Below are positions 21,317 through 32,959 of a DNA stretch of 64,000 bases, one piece after another. The stretch comes from Sternotherus odoratus (Eukaryota > Chordata > Testudines > Kinosternidae), in the NCBI GenBank assembly GCA_032164245.1, contig JAVMKO010000006.1:8571001-8635000 (forward strand), given 5' to 3'. The notes beneath the pieces are model-generated. The model was not told where the DNA came from, searched no databases, and worked only from the letters and a program-made list of their open reading frames with translations. A program made the translations under genes and the position numbers. How positions within the stretch are numbered: position 1 is the first letter of the stretch; every line of letters begins with the position of its first letter.

Positions 21317-21349
21317 GGTGCGGCACGTCCCGGCCCCAGCTCTGAGCCG

Positions 21350-21470
21350 TCCCTGGCCGGCGGCGGCAGCGGAGCACGCGGCGCGTCCCGGGCGGCGGCG
21401 GCAGCGGAGCACGTGGTGCGTCCCGGCCGGCGGCGGCAGCGGAGCACGCGGCGCGTCCCGGCCCCGTGGC
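21350..21470. repeat. GC-rich minisatellite of 35-bp units
   Basis: CGGCGGCAGCGGAGCACG begins at 21361, 21396 and 21431, a 35-bp period. Units end in GCGCGTCCCGG or GTGCGTCCCGG. Strongly CpG-rich for this window. Confidence 0.88.
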
Positions 21471-21977
21471 TGGTTCCCGACCCCTGCGGTAGACAAAAAG
21501 ATCTCCACGGGCCGGATGAGAGGGCCCCGCGGGCCGCATCCGGCCCGCGGGCCGTAGTTTGGAGACCCCTGGCCTAGATCCATCCTCTTTGGAACCCTCC
21601 CTTCAGGTAGTTAAAGGCTGCTATCAAATCCCCCCCCCCCCCCGCATTCTTCTCTTCTGCAGACTAAATAAGCCCATTTCCCTCAGCCTCTCCTTGTAAA
21701 GAGTCCTCTGGACTCTCTCCAATTTGTCCACATCCTTTCAGTAGTGGGGGCCCCAGAACTGGATGCAGTACTCCAGATGTGGCCTCACCAGTGCTGAATA
21801 GAGGGGAACGATCACATCCCTCGATCTGCTGGCAATGCTTCTACTAATGCAGCCCAATATGTCATTAGCCTGCTTGGCAACAAGCTTCTCGTTCACTGTA
21901 ATCCCCAGGTCATTTTCTGCAGAACGGCCACTTAGCCAGTCGATCCCCAGCCTATAGCTGTGCATGGGATTATTCCG

Positions 21978-23121
21978 TCATAAGGGCAGGACTCTGCACT
22001 TGTCCTTGTTGAACCTCATCAGATTTCTTTTGGCCCAATCCTCCAATTTGTCTAGGTCGTTCTGGATCCTATCCCTACCCTCCAGCATATCTACCTCTGC
22101 CCCCAATTTAGTGTCATCCGCAAACTGGCTGAGGGTGCAATCCCTCCCATCAGCCGGATCGTTAATGAAGTTGTTGAACAAAACTGGCCCCAGGACCAAC
22201 CCCTGGGGCACTCCGCTTGATACTGGCTGCCGACTAGACATTGAGCCGTTGATCAGTACCCATTGAGCCTGATGATTTAGCCAGATTTCTATCCACCTTT
22301 TAGCCCATTCATCCAATCCATACTTTTTTTTAATTTTCTGGCAAGAATACTGTGGGAGACCATATCAAAAAGTCAAGATATATCACATCCACCACTTTCC
22401 CCATATCCACAGAGCCAGTTATCTCATCATAGAAGGCAATCAGGTTGGTCAGGCATGACTTGCCCTTGGAGAATCCATGTTGACTGTTCCTGATCACCTT
22501 CCTTTCCTCCGAGTGCTTCAAAATGGATGCCTTGAGGTCCTGCTTCATGATTTTTCCAGGGACTGAGGTCTGTAGTTCCCTGGATTTTCCTTCTTCCCTT
22601 TTTTAAAGATGGGCACTATATTTGCCTTTTTCCAGTCATCCGGGACCTCCCCCCGATCGCCACGAGTTTTCAGAGATAATGGCCAATGGCTCTGCAATCA
22701 CATCAGCCAACTCCCTCAGCACCCTCAGATGCATTAGATCCGACCCCATGGATTTGTGTATGTCCAGCTTTTTTAAATAGTCCTTAATATTTTCTTCCAC
22801 CACTGAGGGCTGCTCACCTCCTCCCCATACTGTGCTGCCCAGTGCAGTAGTCTGGGAGCTGACCTTGTCTGTGAAGACCAAGACAAAAAACCAAACATTA
22901 AGTACTTCAGCTTTTTCCATATCCTCTGTCACTAGGTTGCCTCCCCCAGTCAGTAAGGGTCCCACAGTTTCCCTGACCACCTTCTTGTTGCTAACATACC
23001 AATAGAAACCCTTCTTGTTACCCTTCACATCCCGTCCTAGCTGCAACTCCGGTTGTGCTTTGGCTTTCCTGATTATACCCCTGCATGCTCGAGCAATATT
23101 TTTATATCCCTCCCTAGTCAT
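21978..23121 (-). pseudogene. CR1 linker and reverse transcriptase, frameshifted
   Basis: Three open pieces. 23121-22636 holds the linker ([32 protein letters not shown]). 22548-22330 holds the finger region with [22 protein letters not shown]. 22316-21978 holds the palm with SGVPQGLVLGPVLFN and the catalytic FADDTKLG. Frames change between the pieces, near 22630 and 22320, so no intact enzyme can be made. Confidence 0.85.
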
Positions 23122-23451
23122 CTGTCCAAGTTCCCACTTCTTGTAAACTTCCTTTTTGTGTTTAAGCTCACTGAAGATTTCTCTGTTAAGCCAAGCTGGT
23201 CATCTGCCATATTTGCTATTCTTTGTGCACATAGGGATGGCTTGTTCCTGCGCCCTCAAAAGGGATTCTTTAAAATACAGCCAGCTCTCCTGGACTCCTT
23301 CCCCCCTCATATTAGCCTCTCAGGGAATCCTGCCCAACAGGTCCCTGAGGGAATCCAAGTCTGTGTTTCTGAAGTCCAGGGTTCATATTCTGCTGTTTTC
23401 CTTTCTTCCTTTTGTCAGGAACCTGAACTCAACCATCTCATGGTCACTTCT

Positions 23452-23844
23452 TCACAGGTTACCACCCACTGGTACTTCCCCTAACAATTCTTCCCTGTTT
23501 GTGAGCAGCAGGTCAAGAGGAGAACGGCCCCTAGTTGGTTCCTCCAGCACTTGCACCAGGAAGTTGTCCCCAACACTCTCCAAAAACTTCCTGGATTGTC
23601 TGTGCACTGATGTGTTGCTCTCCCAGCAGACGTCAGGGTGATTGAAGTCCCTCACGACAACCAGGGCCTGTGATCTGGAAACTTCAGGTAGTTGTCCGAA
23701 GAAAGCCTCGTCTACCTCATCCTCCTGATCTGGAGGTCTATAGCAGAAGCCCACCACGACATCACCCTTGTTGCTCTCGCCTCTAAACTTAAGCCAATGA
23801 CTCTCAACAGGCTTTTCTCCAGTTTCATACTGGAGCTCTGACAT
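23452..23844 (-). pseudogene. CR1 endonuclease (EEP) fragment
   Basis: 130 open codons with GDVVVGFCYRPPDQ, the DFNHPDVCWE motif and SPLDLLLTNREELL, the conserved C-terminal half of the apurinic-type endonuclease that nicks target DNA for CR1. The N-terminal catalytic half is missing. In the motif D-F-N-x-P-D the usual preceding G/L is replaced by R (VVRDFN). Confidence 0.85.
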
Positions 23845-23850
23845 ATAACA

Positions 23851-24225
23851 CTCACATTCATAGGAATATTTCAGGCATCATCTACTACCTTCATACTCCA
23901 TTTTCAGTTCCTTTTCTCTTGACTGGTCTTTTACATTCTCTCTCTTCTTTCTTTTCTTTAAAAACCTCCTTTCTTTCCCCCCCCCCCCCGAGTCAACTTC
24001 TTTCCCCTTCCTTTGTCCCTTCACTATTACCCCCCATTCACTTTTGTCTGCCCCTCTCTCCTTTCCTCTGTCTCTTCCCCCCTTTCACAGCCTGGTTTGG
24101 TTGTCACACCTCCTGCTTCTCCTTCCCTGGAGCCATTATTTCTTCCCCTTTATCTCTCCCCTTTACTCCTCTCCTATTACCCTGCTTCCCTCCCACCTCC
24201 CCTCACCCCTCCGCTCCTCTGGAAT
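23851..24225. repeat. Long polypyrimidine tract
   Basis: From about 23920 to 24225 the plus strand is largely C and T (TCTCTTCTTTCTTTTC, a run of 13 or more C at 23979-23991, CCCTTTATCTCTCCCC). Plus-strand frames here (up to 109 codons) are composition artefacts rich in S, P, L and F. Confidence 0.85.
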
Positions 24226-26074
24226 TAATGGTGCTCCCAGGGAGATGAAGCTGGGTCTTTGAAACAATGAATAATAATGAATAAAGGAGCTCTGTGGAAA
24301 TCATTCTAACTGTGGAGGTGGGTGGCCTAGGTTATGTTGAAAGGTGAGTCCCGGTCTCACAGAAAAGAGCAACGTAACTAGCAAACGAATTGTAGAACTT
24401 TATTCTTTCCATTACCTGATATTTGAGACAAGGACAGACAGAAAACAACAAGCAGTGTCCCTTAATTAATGACATAAGAGTGTCTGTGTTCCCAGCCATC
24501 TGCCCAGTAACATAGCAATTGACAGACAGGGTCAGATCTGCTTCAGAGAAAGGTGCAAGAAGAACCCACCGCGTAGGCAGATTTGCCCCCATGACGGTCT
24601 CATCCTTCTCCTTGCTGATTAGAGGTTGGCTCAAGCCATGAAACATAAGGTTTAATATGCCATCCAGGATTTTTATTACCATGAACAATTCCAGCTCTGG
24701 ATATTATTATTATCCATATAAATCCCCAAGCCCTTTTGCAATATGCTAAGCAGCAGCAGCGTGGTGCATCCGAGGTGGGAGTTTGATGAAGCTTTGTCGA
24801 CTAGACAAGGTGCAGAGCTCTTGCCGCTTCATCCCGTGAAACTCCCAGTAAAACACCAAGTGGAGAGCACATTTCACTGGGAGCACATGGCCGGGGCAGA
24901 GCCGCCTTAAAAATATTACGGGCGGCGGATCTGATGAAAGAAAACGTCACCTTTGATGTGGGGTGGCTGAAGTGTTTCCAGCTCCCAGTCTAGAGGCATT
25001 TTAATCTTCGGTTTGAAAGTAACTATTACAGAGCCACCTTTCACCGCACTCTGTCATTTTCTTGACAGTAGTTTTGCTTTTCCTTTCACTGCATAAGCGC
25101 TGGAACTAAAGGTGCTGGGGACCTGGACGTATGCCCTGGTTTGAAGTGGATTCCAGGATACGCTGGATGTACAGTTTGGTTCACTGGCTCTTAGCACCCC
25201 CAGTATAAAAATTGTTCCAGCTCCTGTTTCATTCTTCACTATATGTAGATGATTATTATTCCTTTGTTGTTGTTGTTTGCATTAATGGTGTTTGTTTATG
25301 TCACTAGAGGTCCTATCACCCAAGGACTAACAAGGCTTTTCTTCCTTCAGAGGAAACAGTTTTTATTATCAGTCTTTCCTGCATATTTTTCTACAATTAG
25401 AAAGACAAAGCAGGGACGGCTTCCTTTCCTTTTCCTCTGGATCCAGGTCCTTCTCTCAGCCCACACAGCTTCTTTGCTTGTTAATAGCCACTATATTGTC
25501 AGAAGCGGGGTGGGTGGGGGTGGGGGTGGGGACGGGGGACGAAGGGGGGGGGAGGTTTCATGTAGTTGGGGTTTATTTTTTGTTGCTTATTTGTCACTGT
25601 CGTAATTGGCAGGAAACTAACTTTTGCACTGGAAGAGGAATGCAGCGATAATAAACTGACCTAATTGTCTTTCCTCCCCCATGAAAGTGGAGGACGTGCT
25701 TTGTAGCCATTATCAGTGTTTTGTCCATTGTTCATGCTGGGCTAGGCATTATTTCTTTTCTGGTTGTCTTGCATTGTGAGCCTGGAGAAGTTTTGTTTCC
25801 TCAGCTTTTTTTCCCCTGGAAGCCATTTATTTTTTGATGTATGTAAGACGCCAATAAAGAGTTGGGGGAAAATAAAAGTGAAACAGTTTCCCTTGATTGG
25901 GGATTGGCTTCTTATTATGGCCTGTTAGAAGGTTGGCTGCCCCTTTAAGGACACTGGGCTGCTGGGGCCGGCCAGCCTTGTTCCAAGGCGTGGTCCCTTT
26001 AAGAACAGGTAGTTCTGGGAAGGTTCACTAGACCTAGCTGGGCATGGGATCCAGCTGCTTGTTTTTAATACAGC
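24226..26074. other. No gene recognised; G-rich tract inside
   Basis: Mostly unique sequence. 24880-25020 is moderately GC-rich (GGGCGGCGGATCTGATG). 25503-25556 has many G-runs. A 118-codon plus frame (25249-25605) runs through the G tract and encodes a hydrophobic N-terminus (IIIPLLLLFALMVFVYV), but no family is recognised and it ends in low complexity. Confidence 0.35.
25503..25556 (+). repeat. G-rich tract, quadruplex-capable
   Basis: At least six runs of three or more G on the plus strand within 54 bases (GGGGTGGGTGGGGGTGGGGG and on), ending in a run of 9 G. Confidence 0.8.
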
Positions 26075-26828
26075 TAAGTGCAAAGTTAGACACCTAGGTA
26101 CAAGGGATGTTCCTTAGGTACAGAAGGGAGATCCTGGCGAGCGGTGACAAAAGGATTTAGGGACCATGGTGGGCAAGCTGCTCAACGTGAGCTCCTCCCA
26201 GAGCAGTGCAGTGCCAAAAAGGGCTAATGCAATCCGTGGTGTGTAAATGGGGAGTCATGAGTGAGAGGTGATTTTATCTCTGTATAGGTGAGATTGATAC
26301 TGGGATGCTCCGTACAGTCCTGATGTCGGCATTTTGAAAAGAATGTCTGGAAACTGGAGAGGGTGCAGAAAAGAGCCACAAAAGGGACTGAAGGGCTGGG
26401 GAAAATGCCTTGACAGCGCGACTTCCAGAGCTCATTGTGTTAAGTTTTATCAAAAAGACGATTGAGCCGTGACTAGATTACAGTGTTTATCTACGTTCCT
26501 GCGGAGAAAATATTGGGTGCTAAAGGGCTCTTCAACCGAGTGGAGAAAGGCATGACAAGAACCAGTGGCTGGGAGCCGGAGCCAGACAAACTCAAATCAG
26601 AAATGAGGCACAAATGTGTAACTGACTAAACACTGCAACGATCTACCAAGGCAAGTGGTAGATTCTTCCATGTCTTGATGTCTTCAAATCAAGACCAGAT
26701 GCCTTTCTGGAAATATGCTGTAGTCAAAGTCAAGTTATTGGGCTCAATACAGGAGTAGCCATGTACAATATAAGGACCTGTGATAAAAAGGTGGTCAGAC
26801 TAGATAGCTTTAAAGTTTATGGATCTAG
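26075..26828 (+). repeat. Old CR1 LINE fragment
   Basis: Opens near CTAAGTGCAAAGTTAGACAC. It contains GGAGAGGGTGCAGAAAAGAG, GGGCTCTTCAACCGAG and ends GGTGGTCAGACTAGATAG. These are decayed CR1 RT C-terminal and 3' UTR words in plus orientation, with many gaps. Confidence 0.65.
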
Positions 26829-28032
26829 AGTTAGGAGAGACATGTAGGGAGGGTCTCTTGAGGGAAGACGGCATGCTAGTGGCAGATGAAGCCTGCCAAG
26901 ATTCAAGCACAGCTGGAAGAACTGTGGAGACTGCCTCAAGGGAAGAAAAAGTTTGTGCCCAGGGACTGGGTCTGGGAAGGTCTCTCCAGAGTGGGTCTGG
27001 CTGAGCTCCCCTGCTCGGAAGAAAGTGGCAAGTACAGATAGAGGCAGTGTCTGAAGCAAGGGTGAACTGGAGACCCCCGCAGAAAGAAGAAGGGCCAAAG
27101 GGGCTGCACGTTCACTTTGTGAGGACTTAATGCATTAGACCCTAAGAGACAGAACATTATGTCAAAACTCCTGGCTGTAGAACCAAGGGAGGAACTGAGG
27201 AGTGGCGGCATGCTCTGTGCTCCTGTTCCCTGCGATGTGTTTTGGACAGAGCAGGGTGCACCACTGATAACTGGAGGTGTGGAGAGAGGGAAACAGGCCA
27301 GCGGTGCCCCATGCCAGCTGCAGGTAGGAGGCATGGTTCAAGCCACACTTGAGCAGGTAATAGCAGGGTCTAGCAACACGCTTGCCAGCCAAATGCCCCA
27401 CCGCTTAGACTGTCAGACATGGAGGGGACATAGAAAAGCTGGGGTCACAAGATGCCAGAAATTTAGGGAGGGAGCCTGTACTCTCAAGATTTCCAGGCCT
27501 GTCCTGCTTCCAGTGGGCACTCAGACTTTTGGGTGCTTATCTGACACCTGTCACCACAGGAGATCTACAAGGAGGTATAGTTTCGTATTACATACTAGCC
27601 GTGGATCCAGCCCCCGCCTCTAGATATGTATCTCGAGTTCTGTTGAGCTCAGGAGTAGAGCTGGTTGGAGCATTTTGGACACAATTAAATCTCATCAGAA
27701 ACATGCTGTCATCGTCGAAGTCAAAATGTTTCATGGAGATGTTCAGTTTGGATGAAGAGACCCACATGCAAATCCCTAATTTGCCTGAATCAGAGTGAGT
27801 GGGGATGAACATTTCTACTTGAATCAGGCAGAGCAGAGACTTGCAGATGGGTCTCGCACATCCCAAACCAGTGCCTAATCACATACCCAGGTGAGATTTG
27901 GACACAATTCCATTTTGGTCTTCATTCCAACACGGAATGAAGATGAATGTCAACACCTCAAAAGGTGCCACAAAACAGAATGTTCATCCTCCGTCAGCTC
28001 TGCACAGTATGTCTACGGTATGCGTGCAAAGG
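26829..28032. other. Unrecognised, with two faint repeat pieces
   Basis: Frame 27159-27623 (plus, 154 codons) has no recognisable domain. 27655-27800 (AGCTGGTTGGAGCATTTTGG and on) resembles an AT-rich dispersed repeat also hinted at 13330 and 28965. 27825-27900 (GGGTCTCGCACATCCC, CAGTGCCTAATCAC) looks like a reversed SINE head. Confidence 0.35.
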
Positions 28033-28248
28033 GGTATGTCTACACTGCACTTAAACACCAGTGGCTAGCCTGTGCCCAGCTGATGTAGTGTAGACATTCA
28101 GGTTCGGGCTGGAGCCTGTGAAGGGTTCGTTCCCAGAGCCCAGACTCCAGCCTGAGTCCACCTATCTAGACTACAATTAAACAGCCCCATAGCCCAAGTC
28201 AGTTGACACGGGCCAGGCATGTGTATTGAATTGCAGTGTAGACATACT
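28033..28248. mobile_element. Complete MITE, TIR GTATGTCTACACTGCA
   Basis: Ends GGTATGTCTACACTGCA and (plus strand) TTGCAGTGTAGACATAC are perfect inverted repeats over 15 bases. The interior words CAGCCTGAGTCCACC and CAGTTGACACGGGCCAGG recur in the fragments at 9372 and 47071. The 47071 relative has a TTA duplication, which suggests a Harbinger-type origin; the target duplication at this copy is not readable. Confidence 0.8.
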
Positions 28249-28249
28249 T

Positions 28250-28499
28250 CTTTCAAGTTGAAATTGGGAAGATTTAGATTGGATATTAGGAAAAACTTTT
28301 TCACTAGGAGGGTGGTGAAGCATTGGGATGGGTTACCTAGGGAAGTGGTAGAATCACCTTCCTTAGAGGTTTTTAAGGTCAGGATTGACAAAGCCCTGGA
28401 TGGTAGGATTTAGTTGGAGATTGGTCCTGCTTTGAGCAGGGGGTTGGACTAGATACCTCCAGAGGTTCCTTCCAACCCTAATATTCTATGATTCTATGA
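28250..28499 (+). repeat. CR1 3' end with (ATTCTATG) tail
   Basis: Contains GATTGGATATTAGGAAAAAC, GGTGGTGAAGCATTGGGATG and GGTCCTGCTTTGAGCAGGGG, ending ATTCTATGATTCTATGAT. This tail is the signature of CR1. It starts directly after the MITE, so it is 5' truncated there. Confidence 0.9.
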
Positions 28500-29724
28500 T
28501 TTGCACACTTCTGAAGAATGCTGCAGTGTTAAGGCATTTTTATCTGGCAGCAGAACAGTCCTGTGACTGAGAAAAATGTCCTAGTAAAGAAGAGCCAAAT
28601 CCTTTAATTGCTTGTAGGATCAGGACACCAGATCTTAGAAGTATGAGCCCATAATTATTAACCTTTACTTCACACTGTGTATCTAAAATACTATCTTCCT
28701 CTGTGCAGGCAACTGAGCTAATTTTAAAAATTCCCTGGGCAGGGATTCTGCTCTTGCCTAGGTGGCATATAGAGACTGTAAACTCACCTACACAGACATT
28801 CACTTCCCCCATGAACCTCGGTTCAGGGGTATGTCACGGTGGAGCTGAGGGCATAGGTCTCCCACATCTGAGGTGAATGCCCTAAACCACTAAGCGATTG
28901 GCTATTCTAGGTTGACTTGATATCTACCTGTCTCTGTCTCTCTGTCTCTCTCTGTTTTTGACCAGAAATTCATCCTGGACCTAAGAAACCTTCCAGATGG
29001 ATTATTTTGTCCAAACTGACCCTTCCCTACAAAATCTTTTAGTTTCAATGAATTGGCTTTTTCTGACCAAAACAAATTTAGTCAGAAAAAGGGAAGGGGG
29101 TGGAGGAGCAAACAATTGCACAGAGACCAGCACAGAAAGCCAGGGGGAAAGATCAGACCCCATTATGAAATGTGTGAGAGGTCAGGAGCAAAGGGGATGA
29201 GATAAAAGGAGGAAAAGAACCGAGATGTTAACACCACTTGAGAGCACTTGGGTTAGCCTCTCCCTGGCCAAAAAGAACACAATGGAATAAGGCAGGTTCT
29301 GATCTTCTTGACTTTCTTGACGCTTGGAAGCCTCGTCCTTTAGGACTAGAAAGCAGAGCAGGGCATTGCACAGCATATGCTGGAGAAATCCGACCAAGAA
29401 TATGGATGGGGGAGAGAGAATCATCTTTAAACTAGTCAGTTTGAGGGGCAGAGAAATCGCCGTAGGTCTGCTCCTGTTCCCGGTGAAGGAAGCAGCGTAA
29501 GGCCCCGTTTATGGGAATTGGTGCAAAACAGCCTCAACAAGAAAGATTATGGATAATTAAACTTGACTCATTGGATTTTCCAGGGGGGGTCCTATCGCAT
29601 AAGTAGATATGCATGAATTGATCCCACTGAAGAAAACCTTGGAGGGGTAAGACACAAACGGTGGGTGTAAGGCCAGTAACCTTGGGCTGTACATAACGAA
29701 GATGCAGGGAAAGAGGCCAACCGA
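28500..29724. other. No gene recognised
   Basis: 28850-28900 (CTCCCACATCTGAGGTGAAT, CCTAAACCACTAAGCG) looks like a reversed tRNA-type SINE head. 28932-28958 is TCTC-rich. Frames do not exceed 97 codons. Confidence 0.35.
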
Positions 29725-29880
29725 GGTCTCAAAGTGCTTTTCAAAGGTGGGGAACCATCATTATCACAACGGTACCAATGGGGAAAGAGAAAGGAAATGC
29801 CTTACATCCAAGGTCACCTGCAAAGCCAGGATCAGCACCCAGAACTTCTGACTCCCATCCACTGGCCCACACTGCCTAAT
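29725..29880 (-). repeat. MIR SINE, minus strand
   Basis: Plus text: AAAGTGCTTTTCAAAGG, CAATGGGGAAAGAGAAAGG, TCCAAGGTCACCTGCAAAG and CCACTGGCCCACACTGCC, the reverse MIR order. Confidence 0.75.
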
Positions 29881-30115
29881 AGCCCTGGGCTTAGCTGCAA
29901 TTACTGGAGTCTTCAAGCTGTGTCCGTCTCTTCGTGAGTCGTGTATGGTCTTATTACCATGCCTGCCTTCCTTTCCCATTCTTCAAGTTAGGCTTGTCTG
30001 TTTATGACTCTCTCTTCATTGTGCCTTTTCCATTGTGCGCTCGGTGGGACACAGACAGCATCTTCCCTTGTTTCAGTATGGGGCCTAGCACACGGCGGTG
30101 CTGAAAAATAATTTG
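29881..30115 (+). repeat. L2-like LINE 3' end
   Basis: Ends with GTGGGACACAGACAGCATC and GTATGGGGCCTAGCACACGG, resembling the 3' end of L2-type LINEs; a related but better copy is at 38640-38760. Confidence 0.45.
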
Positions 30116-30189
30116 AATAGCATCATGGTCCCTTCTTTGTATGTGTTTGTACCATACCAAGAACAATGATCCGGGCGGGGACTTTTGGC

Positions 30190-30870
30190 TGTTACTGGAA
30201 CAGAAATATTCAAACTGGAAATAAGATCCAAATTCTTATCAGTGAGGGTAATGAACCACTGGAATTGATTACCAGGGCAGGTGGTAGATTCTTGATCACT
30301 TGGGGACTGTCAATCTGGACGGGTGTCTTTCTAAAGTAGTTCAACTACACCTTGTTGGGCAGGATTCAGGAGTCACTGGCTGAAACTCTCCGGCTGTCAG
30401 GAATCAGGGCCTGCAGCGGAGCCGGTTTCCTGGCAACCTCACAAGCACAGCTGGCCTGTAGTAGGCAGCCTGGTTGCCTGTGTCACCTGATTTGGTTGGT
30501 AGAATCAGAAGACCAGCTTGTAAGCCCACCAGTAGCAGCAGTTCAGTGGCTGCTCACATCATTCTGCTAGGGCTACAATAGGTCCTGTATTTACATGTTC
30601 CCCGTCTTGTTCTCATTCTGCTGCAGCCCTGCTCCTGCCCTGTCTCACTCCAGGTAAGTGGGTCCGGACCCTCAGTTCTGACGTCTGACCTCTGGCTCCG
30701 ACTCCTGACTTCAGCAGTGACCCTAAGCTCTGATTCCTGACTGCCGACTCCTGGTCTAATCACTAGGCACGACCACCCACATCCTGGTCACTGACATCCG
30801 CCTGTGTTATGCAGGAGGTCAGACTAGATGATCGTGTTGGTCCTTTTGGGGCTTAAAGTCTATGAAACAT
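30190..30870 (+). repeat. Old CR1 3' end, split by a solo LTR
   Basis: 30190-30394 has TTCAAACTGGAAATAAGATC and GTGAGGGTAATGAACCACTG. The sequence resumes at 30797 as CCTGTGTTATGCAGGAGGTC and AGACTAGATGATCGTGTTGG. Joining the two restores a continuous CR1 3' end. Confidence 0.8.
30395..30796 (+). repeat. Solo LTR (family B) inside CR1
   Basis: 402 bp, opening TGTCAGGAATCAGGGCC and closing GTCACTGACA. Flanks TCCGGC (30389-30394) and TCCGCC (30797-30802) agree at 5 of 6 bases. The second half is a run of CTGACTTC and CTCCGACTCC-like words. No TATA box is obvious, so orientation is uncertain. Confidence 0.7.
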
Positions 30871-31989
30871 AAAAACAAAACTAAGGCCGATGAAATGTTT
30901 CCTGATTGCTTTATGTCCCTTTGATTGTTTTCTTATTATTTATACTGGGGGCCAGCTAAAACACAGGCTAACAATTCCTGAAATCCAGTGATACCAATAG
31001 AGTCAAACTGATGTATGTAAGAGGAGAGTCTGGTGCTGGCTACTTACTATGACAAATTTGCCCAGACATAGACATACTCATGTTATAATAAAACTTCAGC
31101 TTGCCAGATGCCTAGATACCCCAGCAATGGGCATACTATGGGTGCCTGGAGAGAGATCGTATTATATGGGTACAGTTTGTGCCAATGTAAATGTAAAACT
31201 GTACTAAATAAACCTTGAAGGAAGCGGATCATCCTCCCTGGTTCTGTAATCAGGCCATTTGCCCTCTCACTTGATCTCAATGCCCCTCCACTGTGTATGC
31301 ATAAAGCTGCACCCAAAAACCTGTTGGACCAGGCGAACGTCTCCCTTCAGACGTTGAAGCCCATGTCATTGGTCATTTTCCTGCAGCCTCAAAGCCGCTG
31401 CTTTTGGAGAACTGGCTTTTAACCCTTGGTTTGTGTGCTCCTGTTTCACTCCTGGGTTGGTGTTTGTCAGTGCTTTTCCACAATGGGTGCATGGGATCTT
31501 ATTAACAGGCAAGTGAATGCTAAGTGGTTTTTGTGCGTGATGAGCAGTCTGTGCTCTCTCGGTGAGAGACTATAATGCTGGAGGAGGACCGCTGCTTGGC
31601 TAGAGAGTCCTAGATAATACGTAGTATTCTGTAGAGATAATAACCAGCCACGAAGTATTTCTTCCTGCCGAGTTCATATCAAATGCTTAGGATAGCTGTG
31701 TGTAGCGAAACACTGTCTTTGAAGTCATGACTCTTGTGTGCACTGTGCCGGGGCTTATTGTTGCCTTCCGATTAATGGAGTCACATGAACTTTGGGTTTT
31801 TTTCCATGCCTGTCTGATGCCATTTGCAAAAATCAAGTAGGATCAGCACCTGAACGAAACCCCTCCTGGTGCACAAGAATGCCACACCTTTCCCATTCAT
31901 CCACCCAAATCCCTGTCCCAGGGTGGAGGGAAGTGAGTTCCAGCGCAGAAAGCCTTTCGCTGAAAACTCCCTGCAACAGCCCCATCCAG
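30871..31989. other. No gene recognised
   Basis: Unique-looking sequence without long frames or known repeats. Confidence 0.4.
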
Positions 31990-32215
31990 CTGGAGCCATT
32001 AAAATCTTATTTGAAATGTTGCGAGGTGTGAGAAGTGGGAATACAGATATGCTGCTGCTGCTGGCATTTTCCGGGGTAATGACCCACGTGGGACTCTGCT
32101 AAACAGAGCCGGGATCGTGGCTATTTGGATTTGTACAGTGCCTGTCGCAATGGGCCACTCATTCTGGCTGGGCAGGCTCTGGGTACTGAGGTGATGATAA
32201 ACAGCTAATAATAAT
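31990..32215 (+). repeat. L2/MIR-like 3' end
   Basis: Contains GGATTTGTACAGTGCCTGTC, GCAATGGGCCACTCATTC and ends AACAGCTAATAATAATGG, the short-tailed 3' end of L2-type repeats. Confidence 0.55.
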
Positions 32216-32959
32216 GGTGGTGCCATCACCCCAGGCAGCTTGATTGGGTTTCAGGAGCTCAGCCACCTGGGCATTCCGAACGAGTCATCAGCTGGGAGTC
32301 GGGACCCAAGGTAGCTGGGATCATGAAGGGCCTTGACTTGCCCAGCTGCGACTCCATAGCCCATCCGGAAGCCTTTGGAGGTCTCAGAATGGTCGTGAGA
32401 GCGAAATAGTGAATCTTGCACAGGATGTGTAAACTGTGGACCTTTGTCATAATTGGCATCCAGATAACAAGACAAAAGGGATGGCTGATGCGACCCTCCC
32501 TTGTTAGAAGAGATGGGCATACCTAGGAGCTAGTCGGTATCCCGTGTATGGTGACTGGTGGTGTTATTGCTGGTATAAGAAAGAAGCGTGACCTCTCTGA
32601 ACATACGACGTTTGGCAACGTGGAGTTGGGCTGGGTTTTATTTTATTATTTTCAAATGTTTGAGTGTTTCCTATGAATCAGGAGTCTCCAGAGGATGACT
32701 CTCAAAGTCCTCTGCTCAGGTGGTAGACAGCACCCTGGGTCTGGACTCCACATGTAGAGCCAAGTAACGAGCGGGCACTCGGCACACTCAGAGGTGTGCA
32801 GTAGGGCCTGCAGCTTGTGAGATGAGACCAGATTTGAAGCCGTGGCTGACCAGTGTGCGTGTGTACCCACGTGTGTAGTTGGGGCAGAGTCCAAGCTTGA
32901 AATGAATTCTAAAAAGTCCCCTACGGTCCTTGAAAACCCTTAAGTACCCATCTTTGCCC
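32216..32959. other. No gene recognised
   Basis: Short frames only, no repeat recognised. Confidence 0.4.

Larger units (their letters stand above)
20433..21571. mobile_element. hAT non-autonomous element with internal satellites
   Basis: Ends CAGGGGTCTCCAAACTTTTC and (plus strand) CGTAGTTTGGAGACCCCTG. GCCTAGAT flanks both sides exactly (20425-20432 and 21572-21579), the 8-bp hAT duplication. The CR1 sequence is continuous across the insertion. Inside the left end is AT-rich sequence (20520-20600), then four tandem arrays annotated separately. No transposase is encoded, so it depended on an outside source. Confidence 0.92.
20293..23850 (-). mobile_element. CR1 LINE, about 2.4 kb, split by a hAT element
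   Basis: Read on the minus strand: endonuclease (23844-23452), linker (23121-22636), reverse transcriptase (22548-21978) and C-terminal region (21965-21580, resuming at 20432-20293). The 5' end is truncated within the endonuclease. The 3' end is lost: the copy stops at GGGTTACCTAGG, roughly 170 bp short of the 3' tail seen at 39560-40187. A 1.14-kb hAT element sits in the C-terminal region. Confidence 0.88.

Noticed and set aside
20869..21447. Three overlapping glycine-rich minus-strand frames (192, 101 and 112 codons)
   Set aside because: They are produced by the 55-bp array: since 55 is not a multiple of three, each frame rotates through the same repeat and stays open. Not proteins.
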